64,000 nt of DNA from Sanguibacter keddieii DSM 10542 (GCF_000024925.1 NC_013521.1:1054001-1118000); one strand, 5' to 3'; counted from the first letter of the stretch, positions 51,994 through 60,859 are shown. Made by a program: numbers and translations. The notes: generated by a model not told the origin, from the letters alone.

Positions 51994-53142
51994 TCAGCGC
52001 AGGCCGACCACGTCGCCGGTGCTGTCCGTGCCGTCGTCCGCTGCGCCGTCCTGCGGACCGTGCGCCCCGGACTCGGGAGGCTGGGGGAGGGCGACGCGCA
52101 TCGTCGCTCCCGCGAGGGTGTCGGCGACCTCGACGGTGCCGCCGTGCAGGTCGACGGCCCAGCGCACGATGGCCAGGCCGATCCCCGTGCCGCCCGACCC
52201 GGTGCCGCCTGCCGTCGGCGCACCGTTGGGGCCGGTCCCGCCACGGGCGAACCGCTCGAAGATCCGCTGACGGTCCTCGACGGCGACCCCCGGGCCGTTG
52301 TCGCTCACGTCGAAGACGATCTCGTCGGCGGTGCGCCGCGCCAGGATGCTCACCTCTCCCATGAAGGGGGAGTGCCGGATCGCGTTGTGCAGCAGGTTCA
52401 CCAGGATCTGCCGCAACCGCTCGGGGTCGGCCGTGAACGTGGCGTCCTCGGGCTCGACCTCGACGAAGAACGCGAGCTGCTTGCCCGCCTCGATCGTCGA
52501 CACCGAGCTCACCGTGTCCTCGAGGAAGTCGAGGGCGACCACCTCGGTGAGGTTGAGGTCGGCGGCGCCGGCCTCCACCCGCGAGAGGTCGAGCAGGTAG
52601 GCGATGAGCCGGGTGAGGCGCTCCGTCTGGGTGAGCGCCGTCTGCATGGTCGCCGGCGTCGGCTCGACCACCCCGTCGACGAGGTTCTCGAGCTGGGCGT
52701 GCAGCGCCGCCACGGGGGTCCGCAGCTCGTGCGACACGTTGGCGATGAGCTCGCGGCGCACGCGGTCGGAGGAGTCGAGATCCTCCGCCATGATGTTGAA
52801 CGCGGTCGCGAGCTGGCCGACCTCGTCGCGGCTCGTCGCCTGCACTCGGCGGCTGTAGTCGCCCTCGGACATCGACCGTGCCGCCGCCGTCATCTCGCGC
52901 AGCGGCGACGTCATGCCGCGGGCCACGACCATGGTGAAGAGCATCGACGCGAGCACGGCGAGCGGGAAGGTCCGCGTCGGGCCGAGGTCGTGCCGCAGGC
53001 CGAGCCACGTGACGAAGGCGGCGAGCGTCACGGAGGCCGCGACGACGATCGCCATCTTGATCTTGAGGGTCTTGAACCGGTCGAGCGGCCGCACGTCCGG
53101 CAGGTGCGGCCGCAGCGGACGGACGGTGCGCGGGCTGCTCAT
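51994..53142 (-). CDS. OmpR-partner sensor histidine kinase
   Basis: 382 residues from ATG 53142, preferred over GTG 53151 because GGGAG lies nine bases upstream of it. Two close hydrophobic segments (about residues 29-47 and 59-75) enclose a loop of only about a dozen residues, so there is almost no extracytoplasmic sensor. A HAMP-like region (SPLREMTAAARSMSEGDYSRRV) and HisKA with H138 (NVSHELRTPVAAL) follow. The HATPase domain has LLHNAIRHS, DNGPGV and GGTGIGLAIV, with a Gly/Thr-rich insertion (GPNGAPTAGGTGSGG) in the ATP lid. It forms a pair with the regulator upstream. The target may be the adjacent ABC-2 operon (inference). Confidence 0.9.
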   Translation of the reverse strand: MSSPRTVRPLRPHLPDVRPLDRFKTLKIKMAIVVAASVTLAAFVTWLGLRHDLGPTRTFPLAVLASMLFTMVVARGMTSPLREMTAAARSMSEGDYSRRVQATSRDEVGQLATAFNIMAEDLDSSDRVRRELIANVSHELRTPVAALHAQLENLVDGVVEPTPATMQTALTQTERLTRLIAYLLDLSRVEAGAADLNLTEVVALDFLEDTVSSVSTIEAGKQLAFFVEVEPEDATFTADPERLRQILVNLLHNAIRHSPFMGEVSILARRTADEIVFDVSDNGPGVAVEDRQRIFERFARGGTGPNGAPTAGGTGSGGTGIGLAIVRWAVDLHGGTVEVADTLAGATMRVALPQPPESGAHGPQDGAADDGTDSTGDVVGLR

Positions 53143-53158
53143 CGAGGGCACTCCCGGC

Positions 53159-53893
53159 TCAGGCGCTCGCAGGCGGCTCGAAGGCGTAGCCCACCCCGTG
53201 CACCGTGCGGATGAGGTCCGCGCCGAGCTTGCGGCGCAGCGCCTTGATGTGGGAGTCGACGGTGCGGGTCCCGCTCGCGTCGGCCCAGTCCCAGACCTCG
53301 GCGAGCAGGCGCTCGCGGGTCTGCACGGTCTTCGGAGAGCTCGCGAGCATCACGAGCAGCTCGAACTCCGTCGGGGTGAGGTGGATCTCCTGCTCGGCAC
53401 GGTGCACCCGGCGCTGGGCACGGTCGATCACCACGTCGCCGATGACCATCGGCGGCTCGGCACCGTCGGGCGCCGACGAGGCCTGCGCGGCGCGGTCGAC
53501 CCGGCGCAGCAGGGCCTTGAGACGCGCGACGAGCTCGCGCATCGAGAACGGCTTGGTCATGTAGTCGTCGGCGCCGACCCCGAGCCCGATGAGCATGTCG
53601 GTCTCGTCGTCGCGAGCGGTGAGCATGAGGATCGGGACGGGGCGCTCTGCCTGGATGCGGCGGCACACCTCGAGCCCGTCGATGCCGGGGAGCATCACGT
53701 CGAGCACCACGGCGTCCGGGAGCATGCGTGCGGCGGCCTCGACGCCGCTGAGCCCGTCGCGGGCGACCTCCGTGCGCCACCCCTCGGCGCCCAGTCGTTG
53801 GGCGATCGCGGTCGCGATCGCAGGCTCGTCCTCGACGATGAGGATCGAGGCCCCTGCTGAGGGGCTGTCCGGGCGCGGTGAGATGGCTGACAT
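53159..53893 (-). CDS. OmpR/PhoB-family response regulator
   Basis: 244 residues from ATG 53893; GTG 53899 is an alternative. Receiver domain with ED at 21-22, D65 in AVVLDVMLPG and TKPFSMREL. Winged helix with LTPTEFELLVMLASSPKTVQTRERLL and TRTVDSHIKALRRKLG, ending VHGVGYAFE. It is translated ahead of the kinase gene with a 16-base gap. Transcribed divergently from the CNNM/CBS genes. Confidence 0.92.
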   Translation of the reverse strand: MSAISPRPDSPSAGASILIVEDEPAIATAIAQRLGAEGWRTEVARDGLSGVEAAARMLPDAVVLDVMLPGIDGLEVCRRIQAERPVPILMLTARDDETDMLIGLGVGADDYMTKPFSMRELVARLKALLRRVDRAAQASSAPDGAEPPMVIGDVVIDRAQRRVHRAEQEIHLTPTEFELLVMLASSPKTVQTRERLLAEVWDWADASGTRTVDSHIKALRRKLGADLIRTVHGVGYAFEPPASA

Positions 53894-54163
53894 GTTCACA
53901 CAATCCCACACCGGGCCGGGGTTCGGCACGAGAAACGGCGGGCGAGGCGCGAGCGTTCGCTGGAGGAACTGTGGAGGCGGCCCGGTGGCGTGCGGCGGCG
54001 CGGCTATTATTCTCATCCTGATGACTGCTGACGGCTCGTCTCGACATCTCCCCCCGACCTCGACTCACCTCGGCCCAGGTCTTCCTCGCCCGCGCGCTGC
54101 GCGCGCACTGTGCGGGGGGCTGGTCCGCAGGGCCTGCTGGACGCACGGCGGCGGTGAACCTCG

Positions 54164-55495
54164 GTGACCGACTGGTTGTTCATCGGCCTCGGGGTCCTCC
54201 TCACCATCGGGACCGCCGTGTTCGTCGCGAGCGAGTTCTCGCTCGTCACGCTCGACCCCGCGGTCGTCGGCTCGGACGACGACGACGAGGAGGACTCGCC
54301 CGACTGGCGGGGCCGGAGCGTCCGCGGCGCGGTCAAGCACCTGTCGACGGAGCTCTCCTCCGCGCAGGTGGGCATCACCATCACCACCATCCTGCTCGGC
54401 TACACGGCCCAGCCCGCGATCGCGAACCTCGTCGGCGGCCCGCTCGAGAGCACGGCGCTGTCGGCGACCGTCGCCGGCGTGCTCGCCGTGACCGTGTCGC
54501 TCCTGCTGGTCAACTTCTTCTCGATGCTCTTCGGCGAGCTCATCCCCAAGAACTACGCCCTGAGCCGCCCGCTGCCGACCGCCCGCCAGGTGGTCCCCGT
54601 CCAGCGTGTGTTCACCCGGCTCCTGCGACCCGTCATCGCCGCCCTCAACGGCTCCGCCAACGCGATCCTGCGCCGCGTGGGCGTCGAGCCCAAGGAAGAG
54701 CTGTCGGGCGCGCGCTCCGCCCCCGAGCTCGCGGCACTGGTCCGCAGGTCGGCGCAGGTCGGCACGCTCGACGTCTCGACCGCCCGGCTCATCACCAACG
54801 CCGTCGAGCTCGACGAGCTCACCGCCGTCGACGTCATGACCGACCGGATGCGCGTGGCGGTCGTCGCTCGGGAGGACACCGCCAACGAGGTCATCGAGCT
54901 CGCCCGACGCACCGGCCACTCGCGCTTCCCCGTGATCGACGCCTCCCGCGACGACATCGTCGGGCTGGTCCACCTGCGACGGGCCGTGGCCGTCCCGCGC
55001 GAGCGGCGCGACCACGTCCCGGCGGTCGCACTCATGGACGAGGCCCCCCGGGTGCCCGAGACCGTGCGGCTGGGACCGCTGCTCGTCGAGCTGCGGTCCT
55101 TCGGCATGCAGATGGCCGTGGTCGTCGACGAGTACGGCGGCACCTCCGGCGTGGTGACCTTCGAGGACGTGGTCGAGGAGCTCGTCGGCGAGGTCTCCGA
55201 CGAGCACGACGCACGGCGCGCGGGCGCGCTGCTCGCCTCGGACGGCTCGTGGGTCGTCCCCGGGCTGCTGCGCCCCGACGAGCTCGAGGAGCGCACGACG
55301 CTGCGCGTCCCCGAGGGCCCCGACTACGAGACCCTCGGCGGCCTGGTCATGGCCCGGCTCGGCCGGGTCCCCGTGGTCGGCGACGAGGTCCGCATCGACG
55401 CGGAGTACGAGGGAGCCACCATCACGGCGACGGTCGAGGAGATGGACGGGCGCCGGGTCGACCGGCTCCGCCTGCGGACGGGGGACACGGCATGA
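54164..55495 (+). CDS. CNNM/CBS hemolysin-family (CorC-HlyC-like) membrane protein, first copy
   Basis: 443 residues, GTG start. An N-terminal CNNM membrane domain of three to four helices (WLFIGLGVLLTIGTAVFVASEFSLV; TITTILLGYTAQPAIANLVGG; VSLLLVNFFSMLFGELIPKNYAL) is followed by a pair of CBS domains (ELTAVDVMTDRMRVAVV; RTGHSRFPVIDASRDDIVGLVHL) and a CorC_HlyC C-terminal domain (VPEGPDYETLGGLVMARLGR). This family is linked to Mg2+/Co2+ export; 'hemolysin' is a historical name. Overlaps the second copy (ATGA). Confidence 0.9.
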   Translation: MTDWLFIGLGVLLTIGTAVFVASEFSLVTLDPAVVGSDDDDEEDSPDWRGRSVRGAVKHLSTELSSAQVGITITTILLGYTAQPAIANLVGGPLESTALSATVAGVLAVTVSLLLVNFFSMLFGELIPKNYALSRPLPTARQVVPVQRVFTRLLRPVIAALNGSANAILRRVGVEPKEELSGARSAPELAALVRRSAQVGTLDVSTARLITNAVELDELTAVDVMTDRMRVAVVAREDTANEVIELARRTGHSRFPVIDASRDDIVGLVHLRRAVAVPRERRDHVPAVALMDEAPRVPETVRLGPLLVELRSFGMQMAVVVDEYGGTSGVVTFEDVVEELVGEVSDEHDARRAGALLASDGSWVVPGLLRPDELEERTTLRVPEGPDYETLGGLVMARLGRVPVVGDEVRIDAEYEGATITATVEEMDGRRVDRLRLRTGDTA

Positions 55496-56532
55496 GCTCC
55501 GGGCTCGCACTGACCATCGGCGTGCTGCTGCTCGCCGCCAACGCGTTCTTCGTGGGCGCGGAGTTCGCGATCATCTCGGCCCGACGCAGCGCGATCGAGC
55601 CGCTGGCGCTCGCGGGCAACAAGCGCGCCAAGACGGTGCTGTGGGCGATGGAGCACGTCTCCCTCATGCTGGCCTGTGCGCAGCTCGGCGTGACCGTGTG
55701 CTCGACCGGGCTCGGCGTGATCGCCGAGCCGGCGCTCGCGCACCTCATCGAGGGTCCGCTCGAGGCGCTCGGCGTGAGCTCGGCCCTCGTGCACCCGATC
55801 TCCTTCGTGCTGGCGCTCGCCGTGGTCGTCTACCTGCACGTGGTGCTCGGCGAGATGGTCCCCAAGAACCTGTCGGTCTCCGGGCCGGACAAGGCCGTGC
55901 TGTGGTTCGGGCCGCCGCTGGTGATCATCGGCCGTGTCCTGCGCCCGGTGATCGTGGCCCTCAACTGGCTCGCCAACCACGCGGTGCGTCTGACGGGCGT
56001 CGAGCCCAAGGACGAGGTCGCGTCGGCCTTCACCGCCGAGGAGGTGCAGTCGATCCTCGAGCACTCGCAGGCGCAGGGCTCGCTCGTCGACGAGCAGGGC
56101 CTGCTCGCCGGTGCGATCGAGTTCTCCGAGCGCACCGCCGCCGACGTCATGGTGCCGCTCGACGGCCTCGTGACCCTCGCGGAGGGCTGCACGCCCGACG
56201 AGGTCGAGCGGCTCGTGGCGCGGACGGGGTACAGCCGCTTCCCGGTCGCCGACCCCGGCGGCGACCTCATCGGCTACCTGCACCTCAAGGACGTCCTCTT
56301 CGCGACGGACGACCAGCGGGACGTCCCGCTCCAGGTGTGGCGGACCCGGGCGCTCGCCGAGGCGTCGCCCGGCGACGAGGTCGAGGCCGTCCTGCGGGCG
56401 ATGCAGCGCTCGGGCGCGCACCTCGCGCGGGTCTGGGACGGCGAGCGCGTGCTCGGTGTCGTGTTCCTCGAGGACATCCTCGAGGAGCTCGTCGGCGAGG
56501 TGCGTGACGCCATGCAGCGCGAGGCGCGGTAG
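55492..56532 (+). CDS. CNNM/CBS hemolysin-family membrane protein, second copy (no CorC domain)
   Basis: 346 residues, ATG overlapping the previous stop. CNNM domain with LLLAANAFFVGAEFAIISARRSAIE, QLGVTVCSTGLGVIAEPALAHLIEG and VLGEMVPKNLSV, then two CBS domains (ADVMVPLDGLVTLAEG; TGYSRFPVADPGGDLIGYLHLKDVL). It stops shortly after the second CBS motif (VVFLEDILEELVGEV) and so lacks the C-terminal CorC_HlyC domain of its neighbour. Tandem long/short pairs of this kind are common in actinobacteria and may form heteromers. Confidence 0.9.
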   Translation: MSSGLALTIGVLLLAANAFFVGAEFAIISARRSAIEPLALAGNKRAKTVLWAMEHVSLMLACAQLGVTVCSTGLGVIAEPALAHLIEGPLEALGVSSALVHPISFVLALAVVVYLHVVLGEMVPKNLSVSGPDKAVLWFGPPLVIIGRVLRPVIVALNWLANHAVRLTGVEPKDEVASAFTAEEVQSILEHSQAQGSLVDEQGLLAGAIEFSERTAADVMVPLDGLVTLAEGCTPDEVERLVARTGYSRFPVADPGGDLIGYLHLKDVLFATDDQRDVPLQVWRTRALAEASPGDEVEAVLRAMQRSGAHLARVWDGERVLGVVFLEDILEELVGEVRDAMQREAR

Positions 56533-56689
56533 GGGACGGGCGCGGTGCCTCGTGTACCTCCTGCACCTCCTGTGCGGGCTGTCACACGGCCCGCTCGGGT
56601 GTCGCCGGGGGCCGTGGGAGCACCTGCGGCTTCACGGGCTCCTCACGCCGTCCTCACGTCCCCCGCAGGTGAACTTGCCGTGACGGGGT

Positions 56690-56717
56690 TGGAAACGGGG
56701 CGATCCTTCGTTACTGT
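56690..56717 (+). promoter_or_regulatory. Candidate housekeeping promoter of the VanY-like gene
   Basis: TTGGAA (56690-56695), a 16-base spacer and TACTGT (56712-56717). The implied transcript has a leader of about 110 bases. Confidence 0.4.
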
Positions 56718-56746
56718 TCCGTGATAGAGGTTCTGCGGTCTTGCCA

Positions 56747-56810
56747 CCTCGTCCGGGTCGAACCGGACCGAGGAGCGAGGCCGCTTCGTCTGCCCGGCAC
56801 CAGCCGGCAG
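56747..56810 (+). other. Two bulged hairpins in the leader of the VanY-like gene
   Basis: CCTCGTCCGG (56747-56756) pairs with CCGGA-C-CGAGG (56763-56773), loop GTCGAA, one-base bulge. CTGCC-C-GGC (56790-56798) pairs with GCCGGCAG (56803-56810), loop ACCA, one-base bulge. The bulges and tetra-/hexaloops suggest a folded RNA rather than a terminator. No known riboswitch motif was recognised. Confidence 0.35.
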
Positions 56811-56836
56811 GTACGCAGCACGACGATGGAGGTGTG

Positions 56837-57721
56837 GTGGAGCAGCAGTCCGACCTGAACGCAGGTGATGCTCCCCTCTCCCGACGGGCACTCCGTGAAG
56901 CAGCAGAACGCGAGTCGCGCCGTCCCGCCCGGACCCGACGGACCTCTGCCCCGACGGCGCCCTCGGCCCAGTCGGCGAACCACCGCTGGATCCCGCGTGC
57001 CGCGGTCCTGACCAGCCTCGCTGTCGCGACCATCGCCGTGCCCGTGTCGGCTGGAGCTGGGAGCGCGTCCACGGAGCTCCAGGCGGAGTCCCTCGACGCG
57101 GCCGCACCGGTCGTCGAGCTGCCCGACGCGCCTGCCGAGGCCGTCGGCCCGACCGCCACGAGCGTCCTCGCGACCGGCTCCGGCGGCTCGACCGTCCCGG
57201 CCAGCCTCGCGCAGTCGGTGCCCACCGAGGAGCGCACCGTCGCCGCGGCGAGCCGCTCCGAGGACCGCACCTCGCTGACCGCCTCCGGCTGCGACATCAT
57301 GACGATGCCCAGCGGCTCCAACGGCAACCTGTCGCAGGACGGCCTGTGCGAGCTCTGGGGCACCGGCAAGTACGTCCGTGCCGACGCGGCCGACGCCCTC
57401 ACCGCGCTCAACGAGGCCTACAAGGCCGCGTGGGGCGAGAGCATGCTCATCACCGACGGCTACCGGACGCTCGCGTCGCAGGTGTCGCTCAAGGGCTCCA
57501 AGGGTGGGCTCGCCGCGACGCCCGGCAAGTCGGAGCACGGCTGGGGCCTTGCGGTCGACCTCAACTCCGCGACGTACTCACCCCCCGCGAAGTTCAGCTG
57601 GCTCAAGGAGAACGCCCCGAAGTACGGCTGGGACAACCCGGCCTGGGCACGTCCCGGCGGCAGCGGCGCCTACGAGCCGTGGCACTGGGAGTTCACCGAG
57701 GGCGTCGAGGGACGCAGCTGA
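56837..57721 (+). CDS. Secreted D,D-carboxypeptidase, VanY (M15B) family
   Basis: 294 residues from GTG 56837, four bases after GGAGG; an adjacent GTG at 56834 is equally usable. A cytoplasmic head of about 55 residues rich in Arg/Glu/Ala is followed by one membrane or signal segment (AAVLTSLAVATIAVPVSAGAG), a Ser/Thr/Ala linker and a VanY domain. Zinc ligands are seen in KSEHGWGLAVDLN (H-x6-D) and EPWHWEF (the final HxE). The TDGYRTLASQ motif is also conserved. It should trim D-Ala from peptidoglycan stem peptides or act as an L,D/D,D-peptidase. The long leader contains two hairpins. Confidence 0.87.
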   Translation: MEQQSDLNAGDAPLSRRALREAAERESRRPARTRRTSAPTAPSAQSANHRWIPRAAVLTSLAVATIAVPVSAGAGSASTELQAESLDAAAPVVELPDAPAEAVGPTATSVLATGSGGSTVPASLAQSVPTEERTVAAASRSEDRTSLTASGCDIMTMPSGSNGNLSQDGLCELWGTGKYVRADAADALTALNEAYKAAWGESMLITDGYRTLASQVSLKGSKGGLAATPGKSEHGWGLAVDLNSATYSPPAKFSWLKENAPKYGWDNPAWARPGGSGAYEPWHWEFTEGVEGRS

Positions 57722-57756
57722 CCTCGTCCCGCTGCTCCACCCGTACCTGCACCACC

Positions 57757-57790
57757 TGAGAGCCCCTGTCCTCCTGGACAGGGGCTCTCA
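57757..57790. terminator. VanY-gene terminator
   Basis: TGAGAGCCCCTGTCC (57757-57771) pairs exactly with GGACAGGGGCTCTCA (57776-57790), loop TCCT. Confidence 0.87.
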
Positions 57791-57793
57791 GTG

Positions 57794-57868
57794 TCTGCAG
57801 GCAGGGGCTCTCGGCGTCTGCGGACAGGGACTGTCGGGTCTGCGGGCAGGGTCTGTCGGATCTGCGGA
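57794..57868. repeat. 22-bp imperfect tandem repeat derived from terminator sequence
   Basis: About 3.5 imperfect units of the form TCTGCGGACAGGGxCTGTCGGG follow the terminator at 57757. The units share the ACAGGG-CT-CTC core of its descending arm. Confidence 0.7.
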
Positions 57869-57912
57869 CGGCTTCGGCGGGAGCAGGTGTCTGCCGGTAC
57901 GCCTCGACGACG

Positions 57913-57947
57913 TGAGAGGCCCCGCTCCGACGTGGAGCGGGGCCTCT
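57913..57947. terminator. adhE terminator
   Basis: GAGAGGCCCCGCTCC (57913-57927) pairs exactly with GGAGCGGGGCCTCTC (57933-57947), loop GACGT; it lies 26 bases beyond the adhE stop on the minus strand. Confidence 0.87.
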
Positions 57948-57972
57948 CGTCCGTGCCTCAGGCAGCGCAGCC

Positions 57973-60786
57973 CTAGCGGCGGCGGCCCTTCTTCGGGGCC
58001 GCTGCGGGCTCCGCGGAGGTCTCGGCTGCGTCGTCCGGGGTGGTGCCCGGCGTGGTCTCCGCGGGGACGCTGACGAGGGCCTCGGCCGGGACGGTGGCCT
58101 CGGCCGGGACGGTCGGCTCGACGGCGGCCCGTCGGCTGGCCCGGACGGCCTCGAAGGAGGTGCCGTAGTACGCGGCCTCCATGATGGTCTTCATGTCCTC
58201 GAGCATCGGCATGCGGGGGTTGGCCGGTGCGCACTGGTCCTCGTAGGCACCCATGGCGAGCATGTCCAGGCTCCCGATGAAGTCTTCCTCGGCCACGCCC
58301 TGGGCCTGGAAGGACGGGGCGATGCCGACCTTGTCGCGGAGCGCCTCGACGGCCTTGGCGTAGGACTCGACACCCTCGGCCGGGGTCGACGCCGGGAGCC
58401 CGAGGTGCTTGGCGATCTCCTGGAAGCGCTCGGGTGCGACGTAGTGCTCGTACTTGGGCCAGCTGGTGAGCTTCGTGGGCACGGTGCCGTTGTAGCGGAT
58501 GACGTGCGGCAGGTAGGTCGCGTTGGTGCGGCCGTGGATGAGGTGGAAGGCCGACCCGGTGACGTGCGCCATCGCGTGCACGATCCCGAGGAACGCGTTG
58601 CCGAAGGCCATGCCGGCGATGGTCGCGGCGTTGTGCATCTTCTCGCGGGCCTTGACGACCGTCTGGTCGGTGCTGCCCGGTGCGCCGTTGACCGAGGCCT
58701 CGATGTTCTCGAAGATCAGCTTGATGGCGTGCAGGCAGAGGCCGTCGGTGAAGTCGTTCGCGTAGACGGAGACGAAGGCCTCGGTCGCGTGGGTCAGGGC
58801 GTCGAAGCCGGAGTCGGCAGCGAGGAAGCCGGGCATCATCGCGGTCAGCGCGGGGTCGACGATGGCGACGGTCGGGGTGAGCGCGTAGTCGGCGAGCGGG
58901 TACTTCTTGCCCGTGACCGGGTCGGTGATGACCGCGAAGGGGGTCATCTCGGAGCCGGTGCCCGAGGTGGTCGGGATGCAGACGAGGCTGGCCTTCTCGC
59001 CGAGGTCGGGGAACTTGAAGGCGCGCTTGCGGACGTCGAAGAACTTCTCCTTCATGTCCGCGAACTCGATCTCGGGGTGCTCGTACAGGAGCCACATGAC
59101 CTTCGCGGCGTCCATGGGCGATCCGCCACCGAGGGCGATGATCGTGTCGGGGTGGAAGGCCCGCATGAGCTCGGCACCTGCGGTGACCGAGTCGACGGTC
59201 GGCTCGGGGAGGATGTCGTCGATGATCTGCAGGGCGACGCGGTCGCCGCGGCGGTTGAGCACGTCGAGGATCTTGTCGACGAAGCCGAGGCGGGTCATGG
59301 TCGAGTCGGTGACGATGGTGACCCGGCTGATGCCCCGCATGTCGGCGAGGTAGCGGATGGCGTTCGGCTCGAAGTACGTCTTGGCGGGGACCTTGAACCA
59401 CTGCAAGTTGTTGTTCCTCCGGCCGATGCGCTTGATGTTGACGAGGTTGATGGCCGACACGTTGTTGGAGACCGAGTTGTGGCCGTAGGAGCCGCAGCCG
59501 AGGGTCAGCGAGGGGATGAAGGCGTTGTAGATGTCGCCGATGCCGCCGAGCGAGCTGGGCGCGTTGGTGATGATGCGGACGGCCTTCACGCGGGAGCCGA
59601 ACTCCTCGATGATCGCCTGGTCCTCGGAGTGGATCGAGCCCGAGTGGCCGAGGCCGTCGAACTCCACCATCTGCTCGGAGAGGCGGATGCCCTCCTCGGC
59701 GCCGTCGGCGCGCAGCACGGCGAGCACGGGGCAGAGCTTCTCGCGGGTGAGGGGCTCGGACGGCCCGACCTCGGAGACCTCGGCGAGGATGATCGACGTG
59801 CCCTCGGGGACCGTGAAGCCCGCCTTGGAGGCGATCCACTCGGGGCTCTGGCCGACGACCGTCGGGTTGAGCTTGGCCTCGCCGCAGTTGGTGCCGTCGG
59901 CCTGGACGCCGAAGATGAACTCCTCGAGCATCGCCTTCTCGGCGGCGTTCACGGTGTAGGCGTGCAGGGTCGCGAACTCGGCCATGGCCTCGTCGTAGAT
60001 CGGGGCGTCGAGGATGACGGCCTGCTCGGAGGCGCAGATCATGCCGTTGTCGAAGGCCTTCGAGAGGACCACGTCGTTGACGGCGCGCTTGAGCTTGGCG
60101 CTGCGCTCGATGAAGGCGGGGACGTTGCCGGCGCCGACCCCGAGGGCGGGCTTGCCGCAGGAGTACGCGGCCCGGACCATCGCGTTGCCACCGGTCGCGA
60201 GGATGAGCGCGACGCCCGGGTGGTTCATGAGGAGGTTGGTGGCCTCGAGCGACGGGTGCTCGACCCACTGGATGCAGTCGGCCGGTGCGCCTGCCGCGAC
60301 GGCGGCGTCACGGACGACACGGGCCGCGGCGACCGAGGACTGCTGGGCCGAGGGGTGGAAGCCGAAGATGATCGGGTTGCGGGTCTTGAGCGCGATGAGC
60401 GACTTGAAGATCGCCGTCGAGGTCGGGTTGGTCACCGGGGTGACGCCGCAGATCACGCCGACGGGCTCGGCGATCTCGGTGATTCCCGTGAGCTCGTCGC
60501 GGCCGATGATGCCGACGGTCTTGAGGTTCTGCATCGAGTTGGTGACGTGCTCGCACGCGAAGATGTTCTTCACGGCCTTGTCCTCGAACACCCCGCGGCC
60601 GGTCTCGCGGACGGCGTGCACCGCGAGCTCGCCGTGCTGGTTGAGGGCAGCGACCGACGCCTTCTTGACGATGTGGTCGATCTGCTCCTGCGTGAAGCTC
60701 GCGTACTCGGCGAGCGCGGCGTTGCCTGCGGTCACGAGTGCGTCGATCTCTGCGGCGACTGTGGTCGGTGCGTCGGTGAGAGTCAT
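57973..60786 (-). CDS. adhE: Bifunctional acetaldehyde-CoA / alcohol dehydrogenase AdhE
   Basis: 937 residues, ATG start. The N-terminal aldehyde dehydrogenase half contains the catalytic Cys in NGMICASEQAV and the motif GVGAGNVPAFIERSA. The C-terminal iron-dependent alcohol dehydrogenase half (from about residue 470) has LGGGSPMDAAKVMW, PTTSGTGSEMTPF and iron ligands in AMAHVTGSAFHLIHGRTNA. It converts acetyl-CoA to ethanol with two NADH, a fermentation route, and can form spirosomes. Compared with the about 890-residue E. coli enzyme it has an extra tail of about 50 residues rich in Pro, Ala, Glu and Thr and ending KKGRRR. A Rex-like palindrome lies 58 bases upstream. Confidence 0.96.
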   Translation of the reverse strand: MTLTDAPTTVAAEIDALVTAGNAALAEYASFTQEQIDHIVKKASVAALNQHGELAVHAVRETGRGVFEDKAVKNIFACEHVTNSMQNLKTVGIIGRDELTGITEIAEPVGVICGVTPVTNPTSTAIFKSLIALKTRNPIIFGFHPSAQQSSVAAARVVRDAAVAAGAPADCIQWVEHPSLEATNLLMNHPGVALILATGGNAMVRAAYSCGKPALGVGAGNVPAFIERSAKLKRAVNDVVLSKAFDNGMICASEQAVILDAPIYDEAMAEFATLHAYTVNAAEKAMLEEFIFGVQADGTNCGEAKLNPTVVGQSPEWIASKAGFTVPEGTSIILAEVSEVGPSEPLTREKLCPVLAVLRADGAEEGIRLSEQMVEFDGLGHSGSIHSEDQAIIEEFGSRVKAVRIITNAPSSLGGIGDIYNAFIPSLTLGCGSYGHNSVSNNVSAINLVNIKRIGRRNNNLQWFKVPAKTYFEPNAIRYLADMRGISRVTIVTDSTMTRLGFVDKILDVLNRRGDRVALQIIDDILPEPTVDSVTAGAELMRAFHPDTIIALGGGSPMDAAKVMWLLYEHPEIEFADMKEKFFDVRKRAFKFPDLGEKASLVCIPTTSGTGSEMTPFAVITDPVTGKKYPLADYALTPTVAIVDPALTAMMPGFLAADSGFDALTHATEAFVSVYANDFTDGLCLHAIKLIFENIEASVNGAPGSTDQTVVKAREKMHNAATIAGMAFGNAFLGIVHAMAHVTGSAFHLIHGRTNATYLPHVIRYNGTVPTKLTSWPKYEHYVAPERFQEIAKHLGLPASTPAEGVESYAKAVEALRDKVGIAPSFQAQGVAEEDFIGSLDMLAMGAYEDQCAPANPRMPMLEDMKTIMEAAYYGTSFEAVRASRRAAVEPTVPAEATVPAEALVSVPAETTPGTTPDDAAETSAEPAAAPKKGRRR

Positions 60787-60843
60787 CAGGTCCTTCGATC
60801 AGGATGTGCTGCGGGGTAGGTGATGTCTTCCACGCTATTCGGG

Positions 60844-60859
60844 TGTGGTGGCCCTCACA
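60844..60859. promoter_or_regulatory. Candidate Rex (NADH-sensing repressor) site before adhE
   Basis: The 16-mer TGTGGTGGCCCTCACA matches 11 of 16 positions of the Streptomyces Rex consensus TGTGAACGCGTTCACA and keeps both outer TGTG/CACA half-sites. It is centred about 65 bases before the adhE ATG. adhE is a common Rex target in Gram-positive bacteria. Confidence 0.4.

Noticed and set aside
53900-54163. Promoter from TATTAT near 54005 for the CNNM/CBS genes
   Set aside because: The -10-like hexamer is good but the matching -35 region is GC-rich without resemblance to consensus; too weak to list.
56690-56836. c-di-AMP (ydaO-type) riboswitch
   Set aside because: The leader is too short and lacks the conserved internal motifs of that class; recorded only as an unassigned structured leader.
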